NCBI GenBank assembly: GCA_035610835.1
Contig: CM069452.1
Coordinates: 24,867,121-24,931,120 of the forward strand
DNA: 64,000 bases
Direction of reading: 5' to 3'
Source: Ophiura sarsii
Taxonomy: Eukaryota > Echinodermata > Ophiuroidea > Amphilepidida > Ophiuridae
The number at the start of each line of letters is the position of its first letter. Position 1 is the first letter of the stretch. A program made the translations under genes and the position numbers. Shown here one piece after another: positions 41,301 to 48,410 of the stretch. The notes under the pieces were generated by a model, which was not told where the DNA came from, made no database searches, and worked only from the letters and a program-made list of their open reading frames with translations.

Positions 41301-43290
41301 TGTAGAAAAGGTATTTATTTCCTTGGCCTAAAGACTTAATAAAATAACAAATTGTTGAAAGCCTACCTTATATGAAACTATATTGGGATGTCTGAGCTTA
41401 GATAATAGTTTAGCTTCTTGCTCAGCAGCTTTCTTCTCTCTCTTGGAAGCATTCTGGATTTCCATCTTCTTGAGAACATACTAGAGATAAAAAATGAATA
41501 GTATATTTTATATATAATGCAAAGAAGAAAAAGAAAACCAAAGGTACAAAATCCATATGCTCTCTCTCTCTCTCTCTCATTCATTCCCAAACTCTCTCAG
41601 ATATCTTCTTCATCTTAAGAGTTGGTGACACGAGTGTGTTCCCTTGTACATGTAAGCCATATGGTGCTCAATTGATGCAGCATTTTGACTTAGGGAAGTG
41701 GTCATGAATACTTTGATGGGGGGAGGGGGTAGTGTCAATTTTGTTTTGATCCCCATCCCTACCTTTATGACCAAGTACCCAGGCACTTGGAGGGAGGGAG
41801 CTCAAATGAATAAATGATTTTCATATATTTTCTAACCCCGCCCATCGAGGTATATATGAGGGAGGGGTCCTTTATTTGCCCAAAGATAAATGAAAATGGT
41901 AACATAAAATAGCCTATTCAATTACTCTTTGGGTCAATTTTGCCGCAAAATGACCAATACAAGCCCAAACTAAAAACCCTGAGAGACCAAACACGATAAA
42001 GACGATAAGTATTCTGCCGCCCACTACAAAAGGAAGTATGAGACACCTCGATGTGTTTGTGTGGCAAAATAACTATTTTGAGGATATTTCCATGTTTTTG
42101 AGGATATTTCCATGCTTTTCAAGCAATTAATTATGTTATTTATATACCGTACTAATGTAATTTAATGTCCATCTATAGCACAAAATGTTCTACTCATAAT
42201 CGGGCAGCTTGCGCTGGCCTTCTTAGCTTAGGACATTTAATCTAATCTAGAATTTGATGTTTGCATAAAGATTCTTTACTGGTACAGTACGCTCATTATT
42301 AAACTCTAACCTTACCAGACGCCACAGCAAATAGCCTCTGTGCTGCGTGCTTCACATTTTATCTCGTGGCACGGTAACTTGTTGCAAGATTTTATAATTT
42401 ACATACATTTAAAATGATCTGGAGACCAATAGGGCAACAAAATCCATGTCTTATTTTAGTCATAACATTTTTGAGAAAGGTACATCAAAATCAACCCTTA
42501 ATTGTCCTTCACACCTTATGATATTGACCCCCACTGATTGTAATTTGTACTCATGAAACACCTTAAAGGTATATTATGTAATCTTTCCAGGGAACGCCCT
42601 CAACATTGAAACACCTTAAAGGTATATTATGTAATCTTTCCAATGAACGCCCTCAACATCAAAAAAAAAATTGAAAGCAGATTTTCTTGCAGATTTACAT
42701 TTCTGATCATAAATCGTGCATACATTCCAAGTTACAGGGCGATACGATTCTAAATTACTTCAAAATAAACTGTCGGGATAACACGCCAGTTTATTTTTTC
42801 ACTCTAAATTCACTCTAAAACCATGATTTTGAGGTAATTAGGAATCGTATCGCTCTGTAACTTGGAATGTTTGTACGATTTATGATAAGAAATGTAAATC
42901 TGCAAGAAAATCTACTTTCTAAAAAGAAAAATCATGAATAGAGGGCGCTCTCTGGAAAAGATCACATAATATGCCTTTAATGCAAAGTTAGTATTGATTT
43001 TTCATGATATTGATACCGTACTAAAATAAGCTGGCAGGCAAACTGACCTGTTTCTTGTCTCTTCTGTAATTATAACCACACCTTATATTGACCCTCACTT
43101 GGCCAGTGCTTGTACTCATGAAACACCTTATGCAAAGTTAGTATTGATTTTTCATGATATTGATACCATACTATAATAAGCTGGCAGGCAAACTGACCTG
43201 TTTCTTGTCTCTTCTGTAATTAACCAACCACACCTCGCCATAGCTTCCTTTACCTACAACTTTTATCTTGTTATAATGGTCCAACGACAT
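18170..43290 (-). CDS. nek4: NEK4-like Ser/Thr protein kinase gene (14 exons, 3' end open)
   Basis: This is a NIMA-related kinase. NEK family kinases phosphorylate Ser/Thr and act on microtubules, cilia and the DNA-damage response. The spliced exons give at least 668 residues. The kinase domain spans about residues 6-265: glycine loop GKGSYGEV (13-20), catalytic Lys35 in [13 protein letters not shown] (129-136), DLG (149-151, in place of DFG as in vertebrate NEK4), GTPYYMSPE (168-176) and [20 protein letters not shown] (187-206). The order and wording match vertebrate NEK4 better than NEK1 or NEK3 as I remember them. The tail is basic and Ser/Pro-rich (about 290-430), then acidic ([13 protein letters not shown]), with a conserved-looking end [25 protein letters not shown]. 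Exon phases agree throughout. The final exon(s) with the stop and a 5' UTR exon are not located. Confidence 0.9.
19018..19271 (-). CDS. nek4: nek4-like exon 13
   Basis: Acceptor TTTTTGACACCAG, donor G|GTAGGT. 254 bp. Joins exon 12 as AG|G (Arg). Begins [20 protein letters not shown], followed by a Ser/Pro/Gly-rich linker ([19 protein letters not shown]) and [12 protein letters not shown]. No known domain; probably disordered and phosphorylated. Confidence 0.8.
19972..20048 (-). CDS. nek4: nek4-like exon 12
   Basis: Acceptor TTTGTATTTTCAG, donor AG|GTAAGC. 77 bp. Encodes [20 protein letters not shown] and DDDNN, a highly acidic stretch. Enters in phase 0 from exon 11 and leaves two bases that exon 13 completes. 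Confidence 0.8.
20330..20856 (-). repeat. Minisatellite made from exon 11 end plus splice donor
   Basis: About 11 extra units of 41-50 bp follow the true exon 11 donor. On the coding strand each unit is roughly AGATCCGAACCAGGGTCCCC, TAGCAAG, GTAGGYATGGATAGGGT, TCCCA. The first 27 bases are the exon 11 end (RSEPGSPSK) and the rest is the start of intron 11, including GTAGG. The first copy behind the exon is 48 bp and in frame; the next is 47 bp and runs into a stop. Nearly every unit keeps a usable AAG|GTAGG. Confidence 0.92.
20857..21005 (-). CDS. nek4: nek4-like exon 11
   Basis: Acceptor GTTACTTTCAG, donor AAG|GTAGGT. 149 bp; joins exon 10 as G|TT (Val). Encodes [29 protein letters not shown] and ends RSEPGSPSK. 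The last 27 bases and the donor are the seed of the adjacent minisatellite, so which donor copy is used is uncertain; I chose the first one. Confidence 0.82.
21051..21554. mobile_element. TIR element with TAGACCATTTCAAAT ends (intron 10)
   Basis: The left end TAGACCATTTCAAATTGAGA is inverted at the right end as ATTTGAAATGGTCTA, followed inward by CGGAA/TTCCG matches. An internal palindrome CATGACCTGTCAG..CTGACAGGTCATG lies near 21452-21480. It begins 46 bp from the exon 11 acceptor. No ORF. Confidence 0.75.
22461..22551 (-). CDS. nek4: nek4-like exon 10
   Basis: Acceptor TTAACTACAG, donor G|GTAGGT. 91 bp. Encodes [20 protein letters not shown] and [10 protein letters not shown], a basic region, probably disordered or part of a short coiled coil. 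Confidence 0.8.
22552..23800. other. Intron 9 of nek4-like gene
   Basis: About 1.25 kb between exons 9 and 10. GC-richer around 22640-22740 (GCAGCGGCGCGAAACC), possibly a transposon remnant. No tandem copy of either exon edge is seen. Confidence 0.4.
23801..23977 (-). CDS. nek4: nek4-like exon 9
   Basis: Acceptor CTCTACATATAG, donor GTG|GTAAGT. 177 bp, phase 0 both ends. Begins [20 protein letters not shown], then [20 protein letters not shown] and [20 protein letters not shown] Ser/Thr/Lys-rich low-complexity tail segment with several TPRK/TPPTK sites that fit proline-directed phosphorylation. Confidence 0.82.
23978..24850. other. Intron 8 of nek4-like gene
   Basis: Unremarkable AT-rich intron; no repeat or exon recognised. 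Confidence 0.4.
24851..25084 (-). CDS. nek4: nek4-like exon 8
   Basis: Acceptor TTTTTCCAACAG, donor AAG|GTGACC. 234 bp, phase 0 both ends. Encodes [35 protein letters not shown], then internal repeats RPDSGSK twice and R(P)xSAGKE twice. Highly basic and Ser-rich. The duplicated short peptide motifs show local tandem duplication inside the coding sequence as well. Confidence 0.83.
25894..26260. repeat. Two-copy tandem duplication, about 183 bp (intron 7)
   Basis: Both copies run from AAACATGATCATCAATAGTT to TTATGTTCAGCCTTTTACA with about 90% agreement by eye. They lie about 110 bp from exon 7 on its donor side. No exon sequence is included in the unit. Confidence 0.85.
26278..26336. repeat. 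(TTTA)n followed by T-run and poly-G of 19
   Basis: About ten TTTA units, then T8 and an uninterrupted G19, 34 bp from the exon 7 donor. On the coding strand the intron therefore has a poly-C/poly-A stretch soon after its start. Confidence 0.9.
26370..26427 (-). CDS. nek4: nek4-like exon 7 (58 bp micro-exon)
   Basis: Acceptor TACTTCATCAG, donor GGG|GTATGC. One base completes the Arg codon started by exon 6 (CG|G), then [19 protein letters not shown]. It restores phase 0 for exon 8, and this phase repair is the strongest support for it. Confidence 0.78.
26428..28219. other. Intron 6 of nek4-like gene
   Basis: Contains a hairpin at 27474-27562 (AAGGGTCTTTAAGAAAA pairing with TTTTTCTTAAAGACCCTT) and the tRNA-like TIR element at 27829-28029. 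The segments around 27370-27410 and 27635-27790 are similar to 40785-40960 in intron 2 (TGCTTCACTTTCATCACATG, then TTAATTACTTTAACACA), a dispersed repeat interrupted in this copy. Confidence 0.55.
27829..28029 (+). mobile_element. Short TIR element with tRNA-like promoter boxes
   Basis: The inverted ends ATAATTAATCTTTG (left) and CAAAGATTAATTAT (right) bound about 200 bp. Inside, TAGCAGTGGTAGAGCATC resembles a tRNA A box and GGTTCAAATCC matches a B box. The B-box segment (GAGTTGAGGAGGTTCAAATC) is present twice about 70 bp apart. It does not fold as a tRNA, so it is a SINE or MITE with a tRNA-derived part. Confidence 0.6.
28220..28377 (-). CDS. nek4: nek4-like exon 6 (end of kinase domain)
   Basis: Acceptor GTGTCGACTAG, donor CG|GTAAGC. 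158 bp. Encodes [20 protein letters not shown], then [20 protein letters not shown] and [13 protein letters not shown]. The RPS motif and NPFIK are the usual end of the NEK catalytic domain (subdomain XI). Confidence 0.9.
28458..28698. mobile_element. MITE with TAGGCCAACAAC ends (intron 5)
   Basis: The left end TAGGCCAACAACAAAAAAG then GTTGACTTGCCCTTTC is inverted at the right end as GAAAGGGCAAGTCAACTTTT then GTTGTTGGCCTTA. GGTCGGACGGTCGG/CCGGTCGGTCGG lie just inside. Its centre is AT-rich and self-complementary, about 240 bp in all. Confidence 0.85.
29140..29245 (-). mobile_element. tRNA-derived SINE fragment
   Basis: On the minus strand, GTCTAGTGGATTGGGCAAC (A-box-like) is followed by GGTTGCAAGTTTGAGTTCC (B-box-like) and CGGCCAACATGTTGT. 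The same order occurs in the copies at 54160-54425 and 62068-62213. Confidence 0.65.
29458..29652. mobile_element. MITE with TACTGTAAAAC ends
   Basis: ACTGTAAAACACTTAATTTT at the left and GTTTTACAGT at the right are inverted. The interior is rich in TTTCGCGA motifs. Related to 39747-39935. Confidence 0.6.
29985..30002 (+). repeat. G-rich tract in intron 5
   Basis: A long G run with one interruption lies about 135 bp on the donor side of exon 5. Confidence 0.7.
30136..30243 (-). CDS. nek4: nek4-like exon 5
   Basis: Acceptor TTTCCTTGCAG, donor AAG|GTAAGA. 108 bp, phase 0. Encodes [20 protein letters not shown] and [16 protein letters not shown], kinase subdomains IX-X, almost identical to vertebrate NEK4 as I remember it. 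Confidence 0.93.
30446..31258. mobile_element. hAT-like element, 813 bp, TSD CCTAAAGG (intron 4)
   Basis: Ends TAAGGCCCGGAA and the inverse of TTTCCGGGGCTTA lie between perfect CCTAAAGG duplications (30438-30445 and 31259-31266). The interior has a direct duplication (GATTCAAATGATACATTTTG twice) and many TTCTCGC motifs near both ends. No transposase. Confidence 0.85.
31689..31886 (-). CDS. nek4: nek4-like exon 4 (catalytic and activation loops)
   Basis: Acceptor CCTTCACAG, donor AAG|GTGAGT. 198 bp, phase 0. Encodes [33 protein letters not shown] and [15 protein letters not shown]. It contains the catalytic HRD Asp, the metal-binding Asp of DLG and the GTPYYMSPE activation segment, so the enzyme should be active. 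Confidence 0.94.
32298..32575 (-). mobile_element. LINE 3' fragment with (ATA)n tail
   Basis: On the minus strand, [20 protein letters not shown] and then [18 protein letters not shown] are the typical C-terminus of CR1/L2/Jockey-type LINE ORF2. They are followed by AGCGCTATATAAATGATT and an ATT repeat tail. 5'-truncated. Confidence 0.75.
32918..32976. repeat. Hairpin repeat next to exon 3 minisatellite
   Basis: AGTCCC..TTTGACCACCATTTTT pairs with AAAGATGGTGACCACATA..GGGACT. It is a relative of 17683-17746 and leads directly into the left part of the exon 3 array. Confidence 0.65.
32980..33143 (-). repeat. Exon 3-donor minisatellite, left part (2 units)
   Basis: Two units of about 72 bp. 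On the coding strand each has GTGGAGTGGTTTGTACAGAT, AGCTATGGCATTACAG|GTATG (last 36 bases of exon 3 plus donor; the first unit has AG|TATG changed to AAGTATG) and then about 33 bp from the hairpin-repeat arm. Separated from the right part by the hAT insertion at 33144-36529. Confidence 0.9.
33144..36529. mobile_element. 3.4-kb hAT-like element, TSD TATACCTG
   Basis: The left end TAGGCTGGTGC and the inverse of the right end, TAGGCTGTTGC, are 11-bp TIRs with one mismatch. TATACCTG is duplicated on both sides (33136-33143 and 36530-36537). The interior is full of AACCGAAATTT / CGGTTTCGGT motifs and has a direct repeat of about 165 bp between 34500 and 34900 (TCTATTCAATGA, GTGGGTCTATTGAAATAAA). 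No transposase is recognised, so it is probably a non-autonomous composite. Another element end of this family (TAGGCTGTAACACAAAACCG) lies at 44336. Confidence 0.88.
36437..36450 (+). repeat. Poly-T/poly-G run inside hAT element
   Basis: T run of about 24 followed by about 13 G, close to the right end of the 3.4-kb element. Confidence 0.7.
36530..36753 (-). repeat. Exon 3-donor minisatellite, right part (3 units)
   Basis: Three units (about 75, 77 and 67 bp) lie directly behind the true exon 3 donor. Each repeats the exon end ending ATGGCATTACAG or a shortened form, the donor GTATG and ACTGAGTCCCCACAGTCCCT. The unit nearest exon 3 is the least regular (it has lost the CCTG of the donor). Confidence 0.92.
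36754..36906 (-). CDS. nek4: nek4-like exon 3
   Basis: Acceptor CCCCTACCAG, donor CAG|GTATGT. 153 bp, phase 0. Encodes [40 protein letters not shown] and [11 protein letters not shown]: the hinge and following helices of the kinase. The last 36 bases seed the minisatellite that follows. Confidence 0.93.
37238..37335 (-). pseudogene. Decayed copy of the exon 2 3' end
   Basis: Bases AATAACAAATTATTAAAAGC, then TATATTGGGATGTCTGAGCT, TAGAT and TAGCTTCT match exon 2 and the intron just behind it (41341-41440) in the same orientation. The splice donor and part of the reading frame are lost. Lies in intron 2, about 330 bp before exon 3. Confidence 0.78.
37626..37978. mobile_element. hAT MITE family 1, copy B, TSD TCCATTAG
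   Basis: CAGGGGTCGC...GCTATCCCTG between perfect TCCATTAG duplications (37618-37625 and 37979-37986). About 350 bp; the interior matches the copy at 51461-51807 closely. Confidence 0.93.
38500..39545. repeat. Dispersed repeat with CTAAATTAGGGGTG motif
   Basis: CCTAAATTAGGGGTG.TTTTTGAAGC near 38626 recurs near 39235, with further AAATTAGGGGTGTTTTTTG at about 39320 and GTCCGCG motifs throughout. It looks like two fragments of one repeat family separated by about 450 bp of intron. No coding content. Confidence 0.55.
39747..39935. mobile_element. MITE with TACTGTAAAAGC ends (intron 2)
   Basis: TACTGTAAAAGCTGAAATTT at the left is inverted at the right as AATATTGGCTTTTACAGTA. The interior has TTTTGGCGAAAAT and CACGAAAAT motifs. 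About 189 bp. Confidence 0.8.
41367..41480 (-). CDS. nek4: nek4-like exon 2
   Basis: Acceptor TTATCTCTAG, donor AAG|GTAGGC. 114 bp, phase 0. Encodes [20 protein letters not shown] and [18 protein letters not shown], with the ATP-anchoring Lys (third Lys-pair position) and the C-helix Glu in EAKLL. Confidence 0.92.
41481..42566. other. Part of intron 1
   Basis: AT-rich, with a (CT) run at 41561-41578. A sequence starting AGGGAAGTGGTCATGAATAC at 41692 is a fragment of the repeat family whose inverted ends are seen at 52077-52640. Confidence 0.45.
42567..42976. mobile_element. TTAA-flanked foldback MITE, copy 2, in duplicated exon 1 unit
   Basis: TTAA at 42563-42566 and 42977-42980. Ends AGGTATATTATGTAATCTTT and the inverse of GATCACATAATATGCCT. 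The left end with part of the flank (GAAACACCTTAAAGGT) is itself tandemly duplicated (second start near 42618). The paralogous unit at 43112-43140 reads CACCTTATGCAAAG without the element, so the insertion is younger than the duplication. Confidence 0.85.
42981..43080 (-). pseudogene. Duplicated end of exon 1 with donor
   Basis: Matches 43131-43222 at a distance of 150 bp. On the coding strand it keeps ATTACAGAAGAGACAAGAAA, CAG|GTCAGT, the last part of exon 1 plus its donor, but two bases are missing upstream so the original frame is broken. It is the downstream unit of a two-unit exon-donor tandem repeat. Confidence 0.88.
43198..43290 (-). CDS. nek4: nek4-like exon 1 (coding part)
   Basis: Start ATG at 43290 opens [31 protein letters not shown]; donor CAG|GTCAGT. 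A strong acceptor (TTTTTTACACAG) sits 7 bases before the ATG, so a separate 5' UTR exon further upstream is expected. The out-of-frame ATG in ATGTACC just after that acceptor may lower initiation slightly. Confidence 0.9.
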
Positions 43291-43297
43291 GGTACAT

Positions 43298-44541
43298 CTG
43301 TGTAAAAAATGGAATTAATCAAATGAATAACAATTATTAGTTATTATCATTTTATAAGATATGTTGCAGGCCTGGAAGATACAAGGAACACTAACATAAA
43401 GCGTTTTAACATGGTTTTAAATTATGTGTGCTTTAATCATCCAAAATGCTGAGACACACAAATTCATGTTTCCCATAACATCTACTCATTCAATTCCATG
43501 CAATTGAAGAAAACACATACCCTCTTCAAATCCCATAGATTTCCCATCGGAAATAGCTCATGAATAATTAATCAACCTCATTATAGCCAATGTACTCCTA
43601 TGGTGGGTAGTCTGGCAATTTTGACTTCCCTTCAAAAGAAATCTCAATGGAATCACTTAAGTAAAACTAATCCCAGTATTTTCACTAGTCTTTAATCTCT
43701 CACAGATATTGACACTTGATCTCATTATTCATCTTAAAAATAAGATATTTGGGATTGAAATTTAGTTCCATTTTGACACCTTTACTTTCATATTTTAAAT
43801 GGAAAGCATCCAAATTATCTGTACTTTCTCATAGCTCCCACATGACCTGGGTGCACTACACAGTTCTATTTATTTCATCATAACTTCTTTTTTGTCAAGC
43901 TAATTTTTCTCTAGAAATTAACTAAATAATCAATGAAAAAACCCTTAAATCACTGAAACATTGTTATAAATGTTTTCCTTTGAAATAATAATATCTCAAT
44001 AATATCTTAAATTGATTTAATCAACATTTTAAGAACTTTCCATTAATTTTATAACCCTAGAATTACCAAAATGCTAACAGAGTAGTTTTAATGGATTCCG
44101 GGTGTTTTCTACCAGTTCTTGCAGCTTGAAAAGTGTCCTAATACTTTTGGTTGCTAGTGTACTATCCACTTTTCTAGTTTACCAAAAAAATGTATCTTCC
44201 ATGCAATGAATACATATCAAAATGTTGAAAAAGTGGGGATCAAAGTATCTCCATTCTACGGTACTTATTGATTTGGTTGAAGTGAAGAACTAGTAAGTTT
44301 AAGGTGAAGGTAAAAAAAAATATCATAATTCTGTTAGGCTGTAACACAAAACCGAAATAAACCACCGATACAACCCAGTATACCGAAATTCAACCCCCAA
44401 CACCCCCCCCCTCCTGCAAAAATAAATAATATACAAAACAGCCGTCAGCGTCACCCGACGGACATGATCAGAGATACAAAAATAATGTATCAATAATCAA
44501 GCCTCAAATCAAGGGCGCATGTACATCAGTTCAGATAGATA
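43298..44541. other. Upstream of the coding part of nek4-like gene
   Basis: AT-rich, no exon or promoter recognised. From 44336 (TAGGCTGTAACACAAAACCG) there is one end of the hAT family found complete at 33144-36529; its partner end was not found. The TIR element at 44542 begins soon after. Confidence 0.5.
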
Positions 44542-46540
44542 TACTCTGTTTGGCCATCTCGAGACAGTGACGACACTGAACGGGCGCAGCTTTTACGCAC
44601 GCGTGTGTATACAAGCGTCTAGCGAACGTCATTGGTAGCACGCCAATCAAATGCTTCAGCTATTGTGTGTTTCAACACAATAGATCCAGATCGCTGTAAA
44701 TATCGACTTACCAATCCACTCGGCAATATAGATAATTCCAATATACTGGCGGCGCAATTTGCCACTCTCAGTGCTCAGGGCAGGGTGGATATATCATGGC
44801 CCATAAATCGGTTTAGGTTTGGAGCAAGGAATAGTTAAATTATTAAAGTGTTTGTATTGTTTGTTTCTTAATTAAATAATAAAACGAACTTGTGTTTTAA
44901 ATAATAAAACGAACTTGTGTTTTCTTTTCGATTTTAGTTTAATCAAACATCTATGACTTTAAAAATAAAAATAAATACCCTTTTCTTTTTGGGCCACACA
45001 TTTCTTTGCTTTTTTTCTAGTATTTCAGCAGTCATAACCTTTTTGTTAATGTTTTTAAGAGTTTAGATGTCTATGACAGATTTGCTACCCTTCAGGACAA
45101 CGAACCAAAGTTTCAAGGTAGCAAGGGTGATGAAGTTCTGATGAGGGTTGTTTATTAAAAAGGTCCCGACACAAAAACAGTGTTTATTTGATTCGTCTCA
45201 TAATTAAGCTTAGTTATTTATTATCATAATAAAGTGGTTTCACAAACTATAGATATATGTAGTGTAAGTGTTCAATCTGATAGAGACAGGTTTATAATTG
45301 CGTGAATCAATCAATCTATCTATTTCATGATATCTATCTATCTTCGTTTTGCGCGAGCACACAGGTACTCCGAAATTAGAAGTCTAACACTTTCCACGCG
45401 GCTATTTATTTTGACATTTAGGCCTACATAACAGATTTTTCAGAATTCTTTCCCAACTTCCCGATTTAAAACCAATTAGCTCCTACATTTTAGCGCATTA
45501 TAGGATATAATTGGTTTATAGTTTATTTGCCAATTATTTTATTTGGGGCAATTCCATAAATAGATTTTGTCACGTTTGTACAGTGAAAAGATAATAGACA
45601 CAATAATAATTAATGCGCCATTCATAGAAACAAAATCAGAAAGAAAGAATAAATAAGTAAAATGTCTTGTTCAAATTCAAACTTCATTGCCTATGCAAGC
45701 ACTGTGCCCAGAAAACATAATTTATTAAATAGTTGACTGGTAAGTCCGAGTCCTGTTAAATTAATGACAGAATCAACATGATAAAGCAAAACAAAAATAA
45801 AATAATCTTATAACTAGGTTTTGTAATTAATGTCTACCGAGGTCCATTTTTAGATTTTAGATTTTTTTAATCTAAGTCTAGGCCAGAAAACTACGAAAAG
45901 TTATTTTTGCTGGTTATCTTATTTATTTGTAGCCCTATATATTAATTGACGACACAAAACAGCCAGGGACCTAGTGTTAATTATGCGCCTGCGCAACAGA
46001 ATCGGTGATCGATTCAGAGCTTTTAGTTATTATGGTCTCAGGTGTGTGTGGTGCGTTTGGTGAATCTGCGTGGGTGGTGGATGCATCATCAATCTTCCAT
46101 TGGGGAAAAGTCGATTGGGAATAAGTCGATATTGCATCGATCACTGGATCTATTGTGTTGAAGACACAATAGCTGAAGCATTTGATTGGCGTGCTACCAA
46201 TGACGTTCGCTAGACGCTTGTCGTGTGTATCTTCCGCCTTTCAACGCTCGTGTTTGTACGCCAGCGCCGCGAGTATGCTCGCGCGTTAGTACAACAAATC
46301 ATACTTAGTGATATTTGTCATCTGTTGGTATTATTCATCATTCATATGGTATTTTGCATGTTTCACCAAGGAGTTATTATAGTTATAACTCCTTGGTTTC
46401 ACTATCTGTCCCCATGTAGGGGGAAAAAAAGAAGAAAAAAACCCACCAACGTATGGGTTTCCTGTACTACTCGCGCGTTATGTGATGCAATTAGTAGAAT
46501 ACGCGATTACGTCACTGTCTCGAGATGGCCAAACAGAGTA
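44542..46540. mobile_element. 2.0-kb TIR element flanked by TA
   Basis: TACTCTGTTTGGCCATCTCG..ACGTCACTGTC ends form a perfect TIR of about 31 bp, flanked by TA (44540-44541 and 46541-46542). A second, subterminal inverted repeat of about 75 bp (44612-44688 with 46145-46220: GCGTCTAGCGAACGTCATTG, CTTCAGCTATTGTGT) lies further in. The left arm is shorter between the two blocks than the right arm. Near 46362-46400 the hairpin CCAAGGAGTTATTATAGTTA/TAACTCCTTGG occurs. TA duplication suggests a Tc1/mariner-type element. No transposase ORF is seen. Confidence 0.85.
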
Positions 46541-47504
46541 TAGTCATGGACAGCTCATCATAATCATAACATGATAAGATGATTAAAAAGACGAGCTACC
46601 TTTCACTGCTTTTCTGCCATAGCTCAAGACGTCCGTTTCTACCAATTTAATATGAAACCACCATCCATCGCAACTACAGTTTAAACTCTATTTGAGTATT
46701 TCGGAGATTTATACATCCAATCCAATATATATTACATCATAGGCTTATTTGTGATTACATTAAATATAAATAAATATTGAAATAAGCTTACTCACTTTTT
46801 ATTTTATTTCGGCCGGCCTAAAAATGATAACACGGTACGGTCGTGCATACGATTCGTCACTTTCAGCTTATATACTACTTAATAATGAAGTCTTCCTACA
46901 ACCTGATCTGTAGATGTGTTTTAAATTTATCCAGCATCAATTATTGTACCCCACAGGTTTAAAACTATTTTTGTTCGCCAATCTTAAAAAATACTAAGGA
47001 CGCCGAAATAGGTCGCCATGTAAAATTGATTGGTATGTTCAGGGTTGCCAGTTCTGTAACCAAACGTTGATAGGGAATTACCCGTCCGCAAACTGCCAGT
47101 GTGATAAAATGATGACTGCAGAAGTTGGTTGTGCAAAAAACTCATCCGCTTGGCCAAAACTCCGACAACACTTGTTTCTTGCAAGTGACCTGAAAACATA
47201 ATATGACGAAGTGGTGAATTTGTTTCTTCTCCCCCCCCCCCCCTTTTTTTAAATGTTTTAATAAAAAAAATTGAGTTGTGATCCCACGGGTTGTGATGTT
47301 TGTGATTCAGCTTTTAATTTAAGTCAATAAGATGGTGAAATAAGCTGTAAATTAATAAGTCTTTACAGATCACTACATTATACTAATTAAATATATTTGT
47401 ACAGATCACTAAATACTATAAAACTAAACAAGTCTTCGCAATCCTCAACGGACTGGAAGACACCAACGCTGAGGAGACACTTACACTACACTGTTAAAAA
47501 AAAT
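46541..47504. other. No gene proven
   Basis: An ORF on the minus strand (46984-47199, about 70 codons) follows a possible acceptor TTATGTTTTCAG. It is somewhat GC-richer than its surroundings but not recognised. It lies where a 5' UTR exon of the nek4-like gene could be. A poly-C run is at about 47231-47243. Confidence 0.35.
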
Positions 47505-48055
47505 GTTGTAAAATTAACGGTAAAAAGGCTGGCAGCCAATCTGCCAACAAACCCCTGTAAAATTTACATTGTACTGTAAAAATTTACAGTAAATAGCTGT
47601 AAAATTTAACGGGACACTGTAAAATTTTACAATTTCTTAAACCAATTACAGTAAAAATGCACAAAAAACAATATACTGTATATTTTACAGTATTTTACTG
47701 CTTTTTTTACAATGCAAAGTAAAAATTACACGCGTTTGTTGAAAATGTTGTAAAATTAACGGTAAAAAGGCTGGCAGCCAATCTGCCAACAAACCCCTGT
47801 AAAATTAACATTGATGAAATTTAGGACTTGGTCAAAAAATTGACAATTTTTTTTGCCGTGTAGCTAATGTTGAGAATGTTAAGTCTTAAGCCACTAGCTC
47901 AACTTTTCATTTAAGTCAACGATGGCTTAAAGAATCAAGTGTGGAAAATACAGTATTTGACCGGGTTTTTTTAGAAACGGTAAAATACTGTCATATTCCC
48001 ATCATTTTACAGTGTTTTACATGTAAATTCTACAATGATTTTTTACGGTGTACAC
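47505..48055. mobile_element. Repeats with TGTAAAATTTACAGTAAA motifs
   Basis: A block reading GTTGTAAAATTAACGGTAAA, AAGGCTGGCAGCCAATCTGC, CAACAAACCCCTGTAAAAT occurs at about 47505-47573 and again at 47744-47812. TTTACAGTAAA-type inverted motifs lie between and after it. Typical of ACTGTAAA-ended MITEs. Confidence 0.6.
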
Positions 48056-48410
48056 TAAGATTTAACACCGGAACAAGGGGAGGGGAGTGTCGGGACAACA
48101 ACTTCAAACTCTTCAAGAAGAGGGTTGAAATTACGGAAGCATTTCTTCTCACAGCGTGTCATTTTTATGTATGGAATAAACCCGGGAATAAACCCCCTCC
48201 TTCATTCAGCTCAGTTTTGAATTACAAATCTACTAATCAATTCAAGAATCAACTTGACAACATTTGGTCCGAAAATGGATATAGGGAGATCTATAAAGGG
48301 CATAATATCAAAGTACCCCTTACAACAACACAACACAAGAAGTGCAGACCCTCAATGAAACCATTTGCACTACAAAAGTACTCCCAAAACCATTACAATT
48401 AAAAAAATAA
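48056..48410 (+). pseudogene. LINE ORF2 C-terminal relic
   Basis: The open frame includes RDNNFKLFKKRVEIT and NYKSTNQFKNQLDNIWSENG, resembling the LINE ORF2 C-terminal pattern (LFKKR..., then ...SVNxFKNRLDxxW). No RT motifs precede it. Followed at 48475-48545 by AATAATAATAA and AGCGC motifs like those of the LINE/SINE tails at 32298 and 52575. Confidence 0.55.

Noticed and set aside
46984..47199. 70-codon ORF on minus strand
   Set aside because: Not recognised, and the frame runs through a possible splice site; could be UTR. Left as a note only.
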